Positions 1 to 10,731 of a DNA stretch of 33,902 bases are shown here, piece after piece (the stretch's first letter is position 1; each line of letters begins with the position of its first letter). The stretch covers positions 1 through 33,902 of the forward strand of contig JAEKNW010000303.1 of assembly GCA_016838885.1 (NCBI GenBank). Direction: 5' to 3'. The notes under the pieces are model-generated. The model did no database searches. It had not been told where the DNA came from and saw only the letters and a program-made list of their open reading frames with translations. Source of the stretch: Candidatus Cloacimonadota bacterium (GTDB taxonomy: Bacteria; Cloacimonadota; Cloacimonadia; Cloacimonadales; JAFGVF01). The position numbers were made by a program, and so were the translations under genes.

Positions 1-110
1 AATTTGAAGGCATATAATATATATATTCCTGAAAATTATGGAAGTTACTTTTGCAAAAGAATATAGTGCTATTCTCAAAGATCTACTGCATTATTTGGGA
101 TAAATTATGA
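1..110. repeat. left arm of a diverged terminal inverted repeat
   Basis: The reverse complement of this stretch resembles the right end of the window. For example, tgcagtagatctttgagaata (here, reverse complement of 71-91) pairs with a copy at 33802-33822 differing at two of 21 positions. A second block around attctttt-gcaaaa matches around 33861-33880. The right copy has an extra stretch of about 25-37 bases between the blocks. The first 16 bases (aatttgaaggcatata) also recur in direct orientation at 33887-33902. This looks like a palindromic intergenic repeat at which the contig ends; no ORF of note covers it. Confidence 0.6.
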
Positions 111-119
111 ATTACGCAT

Positions 120-440
120 TAGAAGAATATATATCGCCCCTGTAGGGCTCATCTGTGGTTGTGATCTCCGAACAGTGTCTTGAGAACACTGCCTATTATA
201 TGGCATCCCTTTGGGATTTTTAAGAATAACCAAGCTTTTCAGCTTGGAGAATCTGGCGGCAAGATGCCCCCAGTCCATATCCCCTCGCTTCAGCTAGTTG
301 GAGAGTGATAGCTTAGTTATGAATCTGCCAACAGGTGCCATGGAGTGGAAGCACCCTTGCTTCCACAAGCAAGCTGGAAGCTTGGTTTGTCTTAAAATTC
401 TAGCTTGGTGAAGATATAGGTTGCCCGCTGACCGACAGAA
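120..440. repeat. hairpin-rich non-coding stretch, REP-like or structured RNA
   Basis: No credible gene lies here. Several short perfect stems follow one another: CAGTGT/ACACTG (173-178 with 186-191), ATCCC/GGGAT around 205-217, CCAAGC/GCTTGG (230-235 with 242-247), GTGGAAGC/GCTTCCAC (345-352 with 359-366) and CAAGCT/AGCTTG (370-375 with 379-384). A short GCCCCTGTAGGGC element sits near 136-148. The density of small stems fits a mosaic of REP-like palindromes or a structured RNA; the sequence alone does not decide. The strand is unknown, although the terminator that follows at 501-530 works on the plus strand. Confidence 0.45.
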
Positions 441-500
441 GAGGCTTTCTTCCTCAAAAGCTAAAAGATATTATCACCATTAAAGTTTTAATATGTAAAC

Positions 501-530
501 ATACCGTTCGGTATTTTTTTTATTTTTTTT
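501..530 (+). terminator. intrinsic terminator
   Basis: ATACC (501-505), loop GTTC, GGTAT (510-514), followed by a long T-rich run to 530. It would end any plus-strand transcript that crosses the hairpin-rich stretch at 120-440. It also insulates the promoter at 612. Confidence 0.6.
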
Positions 531-611
531 TAAAAACCGGGACAATTTTAAAAAAGTGGACCCTATATATAAGTGAAAGGTGAATAAATTTACTGTTTTT
601 TTAAAAAAAAA

Positions 612-639
612 TTGACAGAAATATATTTAAACCTATATT
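612..639 (+). promoter_or_regulatory. sigma70-type promoter of the secreted propeller gene
   Basis: TTGACA at 612-617, a 16-bp spacer, then TATATT at 634-639. It lies just upstream of a strong GGAGGAG ribosome binding site (about 656-662) and the ATG at 666. The TTG at 612, readable as an in-frame start, is better explained as the -35 box. Confidence 0.55.
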
Positions 640-665
640 TTGTATATATATTCTTCGGAGGAGAA

Positions 666-2297
666 ATGAAAAAAATAATCTTATTTGTTATATTGCTAGT
701 TATCTATAAGATAGGTTTTGGATTAATCCATCTTGATATAAATGGATATACTGCTACCAATGCACTTAATCCTTTAGATATAGAATCTTATATAGCAGAT
801 AACGATGAAGTTGTTCATCCTGATGTAATCTACATAGAAAATGGTTGGAATGGATATGAATATTGGATGGTATTTACACCTTTCCCTAACTCAGAACCTC
901 AATTTGAAAATCCCAGTATTGTTGCTTCTCATGATGGTATTAATTGGGAACTACCTCAAGGACTTACAAATCCGATTATTACACCTTATGATGAGTCCTT
1001 TAACTCCAATAATTATTATCACTCTGATCCTGATCTTATCATGTCCGAGGATAATTCTACCATGTATGTATTTTGGCGAGACCACGCAGGATGGCGTTAT
1101 GAAAAGCTTAAATATGTCTATTCGACAGATGGTATTAATTGGAGTCTTACACAAGAAGTTTTTTCTGTTGATGGTAATATAGAAAGAATTCTCTCCCCAG
1201 CCATAGTTAGAGACAGCATAAGCTATAAAATGTGGACTGTAGACACAAAAACAAACCCTAGAACAATTAGAATGAGAACATCTAATGATCCAACAGCAAG
1301 TTGGTCACCAGCAATTGCTACAGATCTATCTCTAATAACCCCAAACACTGCAATTTGGCATTTAGATGTTACCTATATTGAGGGAAAATACTATATGCTT
1401 GCTTCAGTAGGAGTAGCTACTGAGCCACGCGGTGGGAAACTTTATCTAGCACTATCCAATAATGGGATAAATTGGGAGGTAGCTGCAAATCCTGTTTTAG
1501 AAGGAGTCAGTACTTCTTGGGATAGATTAATCTACCGGTCTTCCATTTTACTAGCTCCAGTTGAAGACTATGTAAATTTCAAAGTATGGTATTCTTCAGA
1601 TGGAGGAACTCCATCTGATAATCTTTTTTGGAAAATTGGTTATACTGAGTTCAACCATGAAGATATCCCTGAAGATGAAACCCTTCCGGTTCAGCTTTCA
1701 TCTTTTTCAACTTCTAACTACCAAAATGGAAAAATAAAGATTCAGTGGATTAGTGAATCCGAAAGCAACTTAAATGGTTACAGATTATATCGTAATAATA
1801 CCAACTCACTAGAAAACTCAGAGATGTTAGAAGTATTCATCTCTGCTTCTAACTCAAGTCAAACCCAGCATTATTCATATATTGATGAAAGTATTCAAAA
1901 TAATGGACTTTATTACTATTGGATCAAAATGATAGATTATGATGGCAGCTCATCTTACTATGGACCATCTTTCATAGAAATTGATAATGATAACCTTGAT
2001 AACACCATAGTTCCTCCAGTGATAACAGGTTTTACCTCTATTTATCCAAACCCAAGTAACCCAACAACGACATTAAGCTATTCACTAGAATCAAAATCAC
2101 AGGTTACCATTGAGATTTTCAATCTAAAAGGTCAATTAGTAAAACTTTTTGATTTAGGAATTAAAGAACAGGGTCATCATAAAATTGTTTGGAATGGTCT
2201 TAGCGATAATGATGTAAGATTACCCTCAGGTATCTATTTTAGCCGTATGAAAACTCCTGATACATTTGACATAAAGAAAATTATCTTGATGAAGTAA
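666..2297 (+). CDS. secreted beta-propeller protein with FlgD-like C-terminal sorting domain
   Basis: 543 residues from ATG 666, chosen because GGAGGAG sits directly upstream and the product then opens with a signal peptide (MKKIILFVILLVIY...). Residues about 20-340 carry repeated blade-like motifs (SHDGINWE, STDGINWS, SNNGINWE and a DPDL motif). They suggest a five-bladed propeller of the GH43/GH32 structural type, but no catalytic triad can be assigned, so enzyme activity is unproven. Residues about 345-450 look like a fibronectin-III-like domain (GYRLYRN ... YYYWIKMIDYDG). The last 85 or so residues (YPNPSNPTT ... SGIYF ... KKIILMK) are a FlgD-Ig-like tail. In FCB bacteria such tails commonly act as secretion/anchoring signals. 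Likely exported or surface-bound; substrate unknown. Confidence 0.75.
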   Translation: MKKIILFVILLVIYKIGFGLIHLDINGYTATNALNPLDIESYIADNDEVVHPDVIYIENGWNGYEYWMVFTPFPNSEPQFENPSIVASHDGINWELPQGLTNPIITPYDESFNSNNYYHSDPDLIMSEDNSTMYVFWRDHAGWRYEKLKYVYSTDGINWSLTQEVFSVDGNIERILSPAIVRDSISYKMWTVDTKTNPRTIRMRTSNDPTASWSPAIATDLSLITPNTAIWHLDVTYIEGKYYMLASVGVATEPRGGKLYLALSNNGINWEVAANPVLEGVSTSWDRLIYRSSILLAPVEDYVNFKVWYSSDGGTPSDNLFWKIGYTEFNHEDIPEDETLPVQLSSFSTSNYQNGKIKIQWISESESNLNGYRLYRNNTNSLENSEMLEVFISASNSSQTQHYSYIDESIQNNGLYYYWIKMIDYDGSSSYYGPSFIEIDNDNLDNTIVPPVITGFTSIYPNPSNPTTTLSYSLESKSQVTIEIFNLKGQLVKLFDLGIKEQGHHKIVWNGLSDNDVRLPSGIYFSRMKTPDTFDIKKIILMK

Positions 2298-2365
2298 ACA
2301 GTTAAAATCAAACATAAAGAGTAAAGCTAAATTTTTGATTACATAGAAAATAAGACTTTTTCTCA

Positions 2366-2395
2366 TTGACAGAAAGCTACTGCTATTCTTTTATT
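2366..2395 (+). promoter_or_regulatory. possible promoter giving a leaderless mRNA
   Basis: TTGACA at 2366-2371, then an 18-bp spacer and a weak TTTATT at 2390-2395. A start point six or seven bases after the -10 would fall on the ATG at 2401. No purine-rich ribosome binding site precedes that ATG. An alternative extended -10, TGCTATTCT, lies at 2381-2389 but is badly spaced from this -35. Confidence 0.3.
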
Positions 2396-2400
2396 AATTC

Positions 2401-3558
2401 ATGATAAGAAAGCATTATAAAGAAGTAAAGAAGGTCTTAAGAAAAGGTTCTCATTTAGACACCTATTTCGTGAGCAAGTATTCCTTTTCACCCTATATGG
2501 CCTGCCAGCATGGTTGTAAATACTGTGATGGTAGAGCAGAGTGTTATTATGTTGAGGGTGATTTTGAGAAGGATATAGTTGTTCGCAGAAATACAGCTGA
2601 GCAGTTAGACCAAGATCTGGCAAAAGAGCGAGATTGGGGAGTAATTTTAGTAGGTTCTGGCATTTCGGATGCTTATCAACCTTGTGAATTAGATGAAAAG
2701 ATTATGACAGAGACTCTCAAAGTTTTAATCAAGTATAGGTATCCACTTTTTATCATCACTAAATCTGCTAATATATTACGAGATCTTGACTTACTGACTG
2801 AGTTAAATCAGGTGGCAGGAGTAACAGTATCTTCTTCTTTAACATTCCCTGATGACACTCATCGCAAGATTATTGAGCCAAATGCTTCTTCTATAGAGGA
2901 GAGGGTAAACTCTCTTAAAATACTCAAAGACCGGGGAATCGCCATCGGTATTACGGCTATGCCCATTCTCCCACAGATAGTCGATAATGCAGTTGATTTA
3001 GAGAGATTGTTTGATTCATACTCATCATTAAAAGCAAGTTTTGTTTTGCCTGGAGGATTAACCTTACGACCCGGGAAAAATAAGACAATCTTTATGAATA
3101 TTCTAAAAGAAAATTATCCTCAATATCTTGAGATTTATGAGAAAATGTATAGTAGAGATTTCACTTCAGGCTCTCCCCTACGAGAGTTTTCAAATCCCTT
3201 TTATGCACGGGTATATCAGCAGATGGAAAAGAGAGGTTTGAATGATTCGATTCCTTATCAAATATATAAAGATAGATTTCCCATCTATGAAGTAGTCTAT
3301 ATCTATTTAAAGCATTTAAAACATAGGTACAGAAATCATCAAGATATTAGAAGATTATTAGAATCATATCAGAGATACAAAGACTGGTATTTAGATTTCA
3401 AAAATAAAATGAGCATAAGTAAGAAAATCACTTATCATACCTTAGAAGAGGAGTTTTTCTTTCTTTTAGAGACTGGGGTAATAGAGCAATTCATAGATAA
3501 TTCAACCCTCTATGAGCATATCTTAGGAAGAATTAAGGAAATTGAGAGGATAAGATGA
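2401..3558 (+). CDS. radical SAM protein, spore photoproduct lyase-like family
   Basis: 385 residues. The CxxxCxxC cluster motif (C35, C39, C42; CQHGCKYC) binds the 4Fe-4S cluster that cleaves S-adenosylmethionine. The N-terminal context (YSFSPYMACQHGCKYCDGR) and the later GSGISDAYQPCE and LFIITKS motifs match the SplB-like radical SAM group (COG1533). Most members outside spore formers are of unknown function, and some act on DNA lesions. The start has no Shine-Dalgarno sequence, but no better start lies between it and the cysteine motif. The gene overlaps the next one by ATGA, so the two are probably translationally coupled. The substrate cannot be called from sequence. Confidence 0.8.
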   Translation: MIRKHYKEVKKVLRKGSHLDTYFVSKYSFSPYMACQHGCKYCDGRAECYYVEGDFEKDIVVRRNTAEQLDQDLAKERDWGVILVGSGISDAYQPCELDEKIMTETLKVLIKYRYPLFIITKSANILRDLDLLTELNQVAGVTVSSSLTFPDDTHRKIIEPNASSIEERVNSLKILKDRGIAIGITAMPILPQIVDNAVDLERLFDSYSSLKASFVLPGGLTLRPGKNKTIFMNILKENYPQYLEIYEKMYSRDFTSGSPLREFSNPFYARVYQQMEKRGLNDSIPYQIYKDRFPIYEVVYIYLKHLKHRYRNHQDIRRLLESYQRYKDWYLDFKNKMSISKKITYHTLEEEFFFLLETGVIEQFIDNSTLYEHILGRIKEIERIR

Positions 3559-4376
3559 AATTTTTATTATTAGTATTGTGTATTATGCTGTGTTTATCAG
3601 GTTGTTCTCACTTCTTTTTTGGGTCTAGAGAAAAAGACAAGGATGAAAAAATAATGCAGGAAAGAACTTCTCTTCAAGATTTAACTTTGAGTAAGGATGA
3701 GATAGTCAGATTTCATAAAGCCACTTCCCCTAATTATCAACAAATTATTTCCAACAACAGGGCTATTCTACCACCCTATCCCTTAGGTTTATCATCTGAT
3801 TTTAATAAGCATTGGCCTCTTATTCAAGCTGATTTGGACTATCTCATCTCTACAGAAGTTAAAAATTATATTAACCCCCAAGCTGATGCTCAAAAATATC
3901 TTAACTTGATGCTATCTTTGATAGATGAAAAAAATGAATATCAAGCAATAGTATTAGAAAGCAAGAAAGAAGTCCCCTATTTTATCGGCAAGTATATTTT
4001 TATCAGTCGGCAAGAGATAGAAGGATGCCAAGATGAGGGTGATTTGCTGAAAATATTAGTCTATCGGCTGATTAGAAATAATTTACTAAATAATCAAATT
4101 GATTTTTCTCAGATTAAGAACAATATCACCCTTGAGTTGATTTCAACAATTAATCAAGAGGTAAGTAAAAGTTGGGAGAAGTATGCTACTTCGGATCTTT
4201 ATTTCCCAAATTTGGAGATAAGAATTCAAACAGCCTTGATTATGAATAGAGCAGCTTTCAAACCAGAGAATGATGAGCCTGGGAATCAGACTTCAGATCT
4301 AACTCTTGATTCTAAAGATCAAGCAAATTTGATGTTTATCACCCCTCTGCAAAGACATAAGAAAGTTTTTGATTAA
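3555..4376 (+). CDS. lipoprotein resembling an inactive M48-type metallopeptidase
   Basis: 273 residues with a lipoprotein signal peptide and lipobox LSGC (C17). Residues about 144-175 (GKYIFISRQEIEGCQDEGD followed by LLKILVYRLIRN) align by eye with the M48 peptidase signature, where an 'I..GLL..L..E.EL' stretch leads into the zinc helix HExxH. Here the HExxH positions read Y170-R171-x-x-R174, so zinc binding should be lost. The rest is not recognised. It is coupled to the upstream radical SAM gene (4-base overlap) and followed by a strong hairpin at 4385-4419. The M48 resemblance is my inference from pattern and could be chance. The lipoprotein call is firmer. Confidence 0.6.
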   Translation: MKFLLLVLCIMLCLSGCSHFFFGSREKDKDEKIMQERTSLQDLTLSKDEIVRFHKATSPNYQQIISNNRAILPPYPLGLSSDFNKHWPLIQADLDYLISTEVKNYINPQADAQKYLNLMLSLIDEKNEYQAIVLESKKEVPYFIGKYIFISRQEIEGCQDEGDLLKILVYRLIRNNLLNNQIDFSQIKNNITLELISTINQEVSKSWEKYATSDLYFPNLEIRIQTALIMNRAAFKPENDEPGNQTSDLTLDSKDQANLMFITPLQRHKKVFD

Positions 4377-4384
4377 TTATTCGG

Positions 4385-4419
4385 GCGAAACCCCGGATAG
4401 TTGATACCCGGGGTTTCGC
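4385..4419. terminator. hairpin between convergent genes
   Basis: A perfect 12-bp stem GCGAAACCCCGG (4385-4396) / CCGGGGTTTCGC (4408-4419) with an 11-base loop. It lies between the ends of the plus-strand lipoprotein gene and the minus-strand oxidoreductase gene. The flanking T-runs are weak on both sides, but position and stem strength fit a shared bidirectional terminator. Confidence 0.7.
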
Positions 4420-4428
4420 GTATAAGTT

Positions 4429-5784
4429 TTACTTCTTTAGCATATTATAAACAGCCATTTCTGCTGCTTTAATTAGAGGGAAACCCGCTGGAGAAGCTGT
4501 CATTAGTGGATGTGAGCCAACCTGTGCAGTAAGTAAGCTGCTTATGTTCATTCTGTTTTGGATCATCATTCCAATAGTGTTAGTAAGTTCACCGGTAGAT
4601 AAACCTCCGGCAACTTCACCACCCAATATAACACCTGAGTCTTTAGCAACTATAAATTTAACAAATTGTTTTTGAGTATCTGCTAAACTTGCAGGATGTC
4701 TATCAGCACCTTCAAAAGAACCACATACATAGTTTATTCCAATAGCTTTTGCTTCCTTTTCGGTAATTCCCGCAACACCAAAACCCCTACTCCCTAAAGC
4801 AGTTGAGAAAATAGAAATTGTTCCGGTAAAGGTCTTAATAGCTGAAATACCAAAAAGATTCAAACCTACTAATCTAGCTTCAGCACATGCTGTTGAAGCT
4901 AACATCATAGGCACTGATTCTCCGGTAATGAAATGCTTCTTCTCAGCACAATCACCTACAGCAAAAATATCAGAATGAGAAGTTCTCATATATTCATCAA
5001 CTTTAATAAATCCGGCATCGTTAATCCCTAAATGAGCTTTTATAGCCAATTCGCTATTGGGTTTATAACCCATGGAAAGAATTACAGCATCGGCATCTAT
5101 TTTAGTCCCATCATCTAACAAGACTCCATCAGCCCTATCTAAACCGGTAATTTCTTTAACTGTAGTATTAGTTAAAACTTTAACTCCATTATCTTTGAGA
5201 ATAACTTCAGCTCTGTCAGAAATATCAGCATCGAAAGCAAGACTAAGAATATTTGGTAATCTCTCTAATAAAGTAACATCTTTGCCAGCTTTATGAAGCT
5301 CATCAGACATTTCAACACCAATAAAACCGGCTCCGATTACCACAATCTTATCTGCCTGCTCTAACTTTTCTTGCATGGCATCTAAATAAATCTTATTTTT
5401 AGGAACAGCATAGACATTGTTAAAATCAGCTCCTTTTAACCATAGTGGCTTAAAAGGCAAAGAACCGGTTGCAATAATAAGCTTATCAAAAGCAATATCT
5501 TGGCCATTTTTTAATAATACTTTCTTCTCTTCTTTAATAATTTCGAGTACTTCATCATTAATAAACTCAATTCCCATCTTAGCAAAGTTCTCGGCTACCG
5601 GGATAATATTCTTGTTAGTAGTACCAAGTGTTCCAAACACATAAGGGATACCACATGGTACTAATGTTTTCTCATTAATAGTAACTACAGTAAACTTCTT
5701 ATCCGGGTTAATTCTCTTACCTGTAACAGCAGCTACCATTCCACCGGCAGAACTTCCAATCACTAATACATCTGTCTTTAACAT
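4429..5784 (-). CDS. FAD/NAD(P) pyridine nucleotide-disulfide oxidoreductase, CoA-disulfide reductase/NADH oxidase type
   Basis: 451 residues. The N-terminal FAD-binding motif is slightly altered (VIGSSAGG, residues 8-15). A single redox cysteine, C44 in VPCGIPYVFG, sits where CoA-disulfide reductases and NADH oxidases/peroxidases keep theirs. A second Rossmann motif (VIGAGFIGVE) marks the NAD(P)H site, and FAVGDCAE is the second FAD contact. A C-terminal dimerisation domain follows; no rhodanese domain is present. The single-cysteine arrangement rules out classical dithiol reductases. Reduction of CoA disulfide, oxygen, peroxide or polysulfide are all possible. AGAGGAG precedes the ATG. It lies downstream of the ATP synthase unit but is separated from it by a terminator and a tandem repeat, so it is probably independent. 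Confidence 0.8.
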   Translation of the reverse strand: MLKTDVLVIGSSAGGMVAAVTGKRINPDKKFTVVTINEKTLVPCGIPYVFGTLGTTNKNIIPVAENFAKMGIEFINDEVLEIIKEEKKVLLKNGQDIAFDKLIIATGSLPFKPLWLKGADFNNVYAVPKNKIYLDAMQEKLEQADKIVVIGAGFIGVEMSDELHKAGKDVTLLERLPNILSLAFDADISDRAEVILKDNGVKVLTNTTVKEITGLDRADGVLLDDGTKIDADAVILSMGYKPNSELAIKAHLGINDAGFIKVDEYMRTSHSDIFAVGDCAEKKHFITGESVPMMLASTACAEARLVGLNLFGISAIKTFTGTISIFSTALGSRGFGVAGITEKEAKAIGINYVCGSFEGADRHPASLADTQKQFVKFIVAKDSGVILGGEVAGGLSTGELTNTIGMMIQNRMNISSLLTAQVGSHPLMTASPAGFPLIKAAEMAVYNMLKK

Positions 5785-5907
5785 ATTTACTCCTCTGATT
5801 TACATCATTCTTATTTTTGAGATATAATAAGCAATTTGCTTATTTTGTCAAGTAGTATTTGCTATAAAGCGCAATTGGGAGATTAATTTTTTCGCTAGTC
5901 GCGAAAA

Positions 5908-5950
5908 GACGGGGAGAAAGGGAGACGGGGAGAAAGGGAGACGGGGAGAA
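5908..5950. repeat. tandem 16-bp repeat, 2.7 copies
   Basis: gacggggagaaaggga at 5908-5923 and 5924-5939, with a partial third copy at 5940-5950. It is purine-only apart from one C per unit, so it could form unusual DNA or RNA structure. It lies between the ATP synthase terminator and the oxidoreductase gene. No spacers, so it is not CRISPR. Confidence 0.9.
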
Positions 5951-5965
5951 TTTCGTTAGTGTGGT

Positions 5966-5995
5966 AAAAAAAGCTCCCCACTATGTAGGGAGCTC
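5966..5995 (-). terminator. intrinsic terminator of the ATP synthase transcription unit
   Basis: Read on the minus strand, AGCTCCC and GGGAGCT (5994-5988 with 5978-5972) form a 7-bp stem, extended by one base pair, around a short loop. A run of seven T follows (A-run at 5966-5972 on the plus strand). It sits 17 bases past the atpC stop codon, the classic place and form for Rho-independent termination. Confidence 0.85.
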
Positions 5996-6012
5996 TATAT
6001 TTGATATTTCTA

Positions 6013-7810
<1,798 letters not shown>

Positions 7811-8665
7811 TTAATTATTAATAGCTTCAGCACCTGAAGAGACTTCAATAATCTCGGTGGTGATGGAAGCTTGTCGTTCTCTATTATATTCTAAAGAGAG
7901 AGTATTGATAAGCTCAGAAGCATTTTCTGTAGCATTATCCATAGCCGTCATTCTGGAAGCATTCTCAGCAGCGAAGGACTCGGCTAAAGCTCTCTTAACT
8001 TCAATAAATGTATATTTGTTCACTAATTCTTCAATAATAGTATCTTCATCAGGTTCATACAAGTATTCCAGTTTTTTAACCTCTAACTCATCGTTATTAG
8101 CAACAGGAAGAATAGTTTTATGAACAATTTCGCTTTCAATCGCAGATTTAAAAGCATTATAGATAAAGACTACTTCTTTATAATCTTCATTAAGATATTT
8201 ATGCTCTAGTTCTTGGGCAATCTCGGTAATGAGCTTATGATTTAATTCTTGGAAGATACCTGTGAAAGTATCAATCACATTAGCTTTATGCTTTTTGAAG
8301 AAATCATTACCTTTTTTGCCAATTGAGATAATATCACAATTTGGATGTTTTTTTAAGAAGCTTTCTGTTTTCTTGAGAATTTGAGAGTTAAATGAACCGC
8401 AAAGACCTTTATCACCTGTCAGAACAACTAATAGAATCTTCTCTTTTTTAGGTCTTAGAGATAAAAATGGATGATCAATAATTGTCTGTTTAGCACGCAA
8501 AGTCTGAATCATCTTGGCAGTTTCATCAGCATAAGGGCGTAGATTTACAGCACTTGCTTGGGCTTTACGTAGTTTAGCAGCAGCAACCATCTTCATCGCA
8601 TTAGTGATCTGACGAGTGTTAGTAATACTAGAAATTCTTTGCTTCAGGTCTTTAATATTTGCCAT
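7811..8665 (-). CDS. atpG: F-type ATP synthase gamma subunit
   Basis: 284 residues, usual length. The conserved N-terminal coiled-coil helix (IKDLKQRISSITNTRQITNAMKMV, read here in two parts) and the matching C-terminal helix (ENASRMTAMDNATENA ... NRERQASIT) make the rotating central shaft. The internal Rossmann-like domain contains LTGDKGLCGSFN, typical of the family. It lies between atpA and atpD, with gaps of 13 and 15 bases. AGAAGG precedes the ATG. Confidence 0.97.
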   Translation of the reverse strand: MANIKDLKQRISSITNTRQITNAMKMVAAAKLRKAQASAVNLRPYADETAKMIQTLRAKQTIIDHPFLSLRPKKEKILLVVLTGDKGLCGSFNSQILKKTESFLKKHPNCDIISIGKKGNDFFKKHKANVIDTFTGIFQELNHKLITEIAQELEHKYLNEDYKEVVFIYNAFKSAIESEIVHKTILPVANNDELEVKKLEYLYEPDEDTIIEELVNKYTFIEVKRALAESFAAENASRMTAMDNATENASELINTLSLEYNRERQASITTEIIEVSSGAEAINN

Positions 8666-8678
8666 CTTAACCTTCTAC

Positions 8679-10181
8679 TTAACTTCTAAATTTCATGGCG
8701 ACGTGCTCACAGATTTCAGCCATTTTAGCTTTCTTCTCATCTGTTATTCCACCATCAGCAAGAGATTTGGTAAAGTCTTTAAATTCAGTATCTAAGGTTA
8801 TATAAAGTTCTTTTTCAATCTCTTCAATCTTGTCAATTTCGAATTCATCCAAATAGCCTTCATTAGCCATAAAGATAATCATAATCTGCTGTTGAACAGA
8901 GAGAGGAGAGAACTGACCTTGTTTAAGAATCTCAACAATTGATTGTCCTCTTCTTAATTGAGCCAGGGTAGCTTTATCTAAATCTGAGCCAAACTTAGCA
9001 AATGATTCAAGTTCTGTATATTGAGCTAGAGCGAATCTTAGCTGCCCCACAACTTGTTTCATAGCTTTAATTTGAGCAGCACCACCCACACGTGATACAG
9101 AGAGTCCGGCATTAATAGCAGGTCTTCTACCTGAATAAAATAATCTACTAGAAAGATAGATCTGTCCGTCTGTAATAGAAATCACGTTAGTAGGAATATA
9201 GGCTGAGATATCTTCTGCTTTGGTTTCGATAATAGGGAGAGCTGTTAATGAACCACCACCCAACTTATCGCTGAGTTTAGATGCTCTTTCCAAAAGTCTG
9301 GAGTGAAGATAGAAAACATCACCCGGATAGGCTTCGCGTCCCGGTGGTCTTCTCAAGAGAAGGGAAATCTCACGGTAAGCAACAGCATGTTTGGAGAGAT
9401 CATCGTAAATAATTAAGGCATGTTTGCCATTATCTCTGAAATATTCACCTATGGAGCAACCGGCATAAGGAGCCATATACTGCATTGCGGGTGGTTCACT
9501 TGAGCCTGCCATAACAACTGTTGTATATGCCATAGCACCGTACTCTTCTAGAGTTCTTACGAATTTAGCAACTGAGGACTCTTTTTGTCCAATTGCTACA
9601 TAAATACAAAAAACATCTTTACCTTTTTGGTTTATAATAGTATCTAAGGCAATAGCAGTTTTACCAGTTTGTCTATCACCGATAATTAATTCACGTTGTC
9701 CTCTACCGATAGGAATCATCGAGTCTATAGCTTTGATTCCGGTTTGAAGAGGTTCTACCACAGGCTGACGGGCAATAACACCTAGGGCTTTTCTTTCCAT
9801 TTCGTAGAATTCAGTCTGCTTAATCTCACCTTTACCATCTAAAGGTTGTCCAAGAGTATTAACAACTCTTCCCAGCAAGGCTTCACCTACCGGAACTTCC
9901 AAGATTCTTTTAGTTCTTTTGGCAATATCGCCCTCTTTAACTTTGGTAGTATCGCCGAATAAGACACAACCGACGCTATCCTCTTCCAAGTTAAGAGCCA
10001 TTCCAAAGACATCATTAGGGAAGAGCAACATCTCATTGTACATCACATTTTTCAAGCCATATACACGAGCAATACCATCACCAACTTGAATAACTTTGCC
10101 TGTTTCGGCAATATCTTGGTCTAAGGTAAACTTCTTTATTCTATCTCTTATTATTGAACTAATTTCTTCAGGTCTTATCAT
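8679..10181 (-). CDS. atpA: F-type ATP synthase alpha subunit
   Basis: 500 residues, usual length. The nucleotide-binding P-loop GDRQTGKT is at residues 168-175. The family motifs [21 protein letters not shown] and SITDGQIYL are present. It forms the non-catalytic nucleotide sites and alternates with beta in the F1 head. AAGGAATT precedes the ATG, with a 10-base gap to atpH. Confidence 0.98.
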   Translation of the reverse strand: MIRPEEISSIIRDRIKKFTLDQDIAETGKVIQVGDGIARVYGLKNVMYNEMLLFPNDVFGMALNLEEDSVGCVLFGDTTKVKEGDIAKRTKRILEVPVGEALLGRVVNTLGQPLDGKGEIKQTEFYEMERKALGVIARQPVVEPLQTGIKAIDSMIPIGRGQRELIIGDRQTGKTAIALDTIINQKGKDVFCIYVAIGQKESSVAKFVRTLEEYGAMAYTTVVMAGSSEPPAMQYMAPYAGCSIGEYFRDNGKHALIIYDDLSKHAVAYREISLLLRRPPGREAYPGDVFYLHSRLLERASKLSDKLGGGSLTALPIIETKAEDISAYIPTNVISITDGQIYLSSRLFYSGRRPAINAGLSVSRVGGAAQIKAMKQVVGQLRFALAQYTELESFAKFGSDLDKATLAQLRRGQSIVEILKQGQFSPLSVQQQIMIIFMANEGYLDEFEIDKIEEIEKELYITLDTEFKDFTKSLADGGITDEKKAKMAEICEHVAMKFRS

Positions 10182-10191
10182 ATTTAATTCC

Positions 10192-10731
10192 TTACATTTT
10201 AATTAAGCTTAGCCTGAATTGCTCTAAGCTTCGTTTTACTGAAGAATCGACAATGAAGTTATCTGATTCAGCAATAAATCCACCTAGGACTTCAGGGTCA
10301 ACAACAAAAGAGGATTCAACTTCTTTCTTAATCTTATCAGATAGGAAGTTAACAATTTTCTCTTTCATCTCTCCTGCCAGTTCATGAGCGGTATTTATCG
10401 TAATTTTCACTATGTTTAATTCCCGTAATATGTATTGTTCCAAGAAATAGATAATTTCATCGATAAGGTTTAATCTATTCTTTTCAGACAATAACTTAAT
10501 TAGGTTTTGCCAATAATCACTGAATTTACTTTCAGTTGAGAAGGGGTCCAAAATAGATAATTTATCCTTCTCTTTGATTACGTGGGACGCGAGTATTTCT
10601 GAGATTTCAGGTTCAACATGCAATACTTCTTTGAGAACTCTAACCTCTACTAAAAGCTCTGGCAAATCATCTGTTTGAAATGCATCTATAAAGCCGTTAG
10701 CATAGCGTTCTGCAGCCTTAGTATCTTTCAT
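10192..10731 (-). CDS. atpH: F-type ATP synthase delta subunit
   Basis: 179 residues, the usual length for bacterial delta (OSCP). The N-terminal helical domain ([12 protein letters not shown]) binds the top of F1. The C-terminal part ends in the conserved pattern [20 protein letters not shown] and holds the b-subunit stalk. It starts one base into the atpF stop (TAATG), a sign of tight translational coupling. Confidence 0.95.
   Translation of the reverse strand: MKDTKAAERYANGFIDAFQTDDLPELLVEVRVLKEVLHVEPEISEILASHVIKEKDKLSILDPFSTESKFSDYWQNLIKLLSEKNRLNLIDEIIYFLEQYILRELNIVKITINTAHELAGEMKEKIVNFLSDKIKKEVESSFVVDPEVLGGFIAESDNFIVDSSVKRSLEQFRLSLIKM

Noticed and set aside
612-665. An 18-residue N-terminal extension of the propeller protein from TTG 612
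   Set aside because: The TTG is part of a TTGACA -35 box, the strong GGAGGAG site serves ATG 666, and the signal peptide begins there.
5908-5950. CRISPR-like repeat
   Set aside because: Copies are directly adjacent without spacers, and no cas genes are present.
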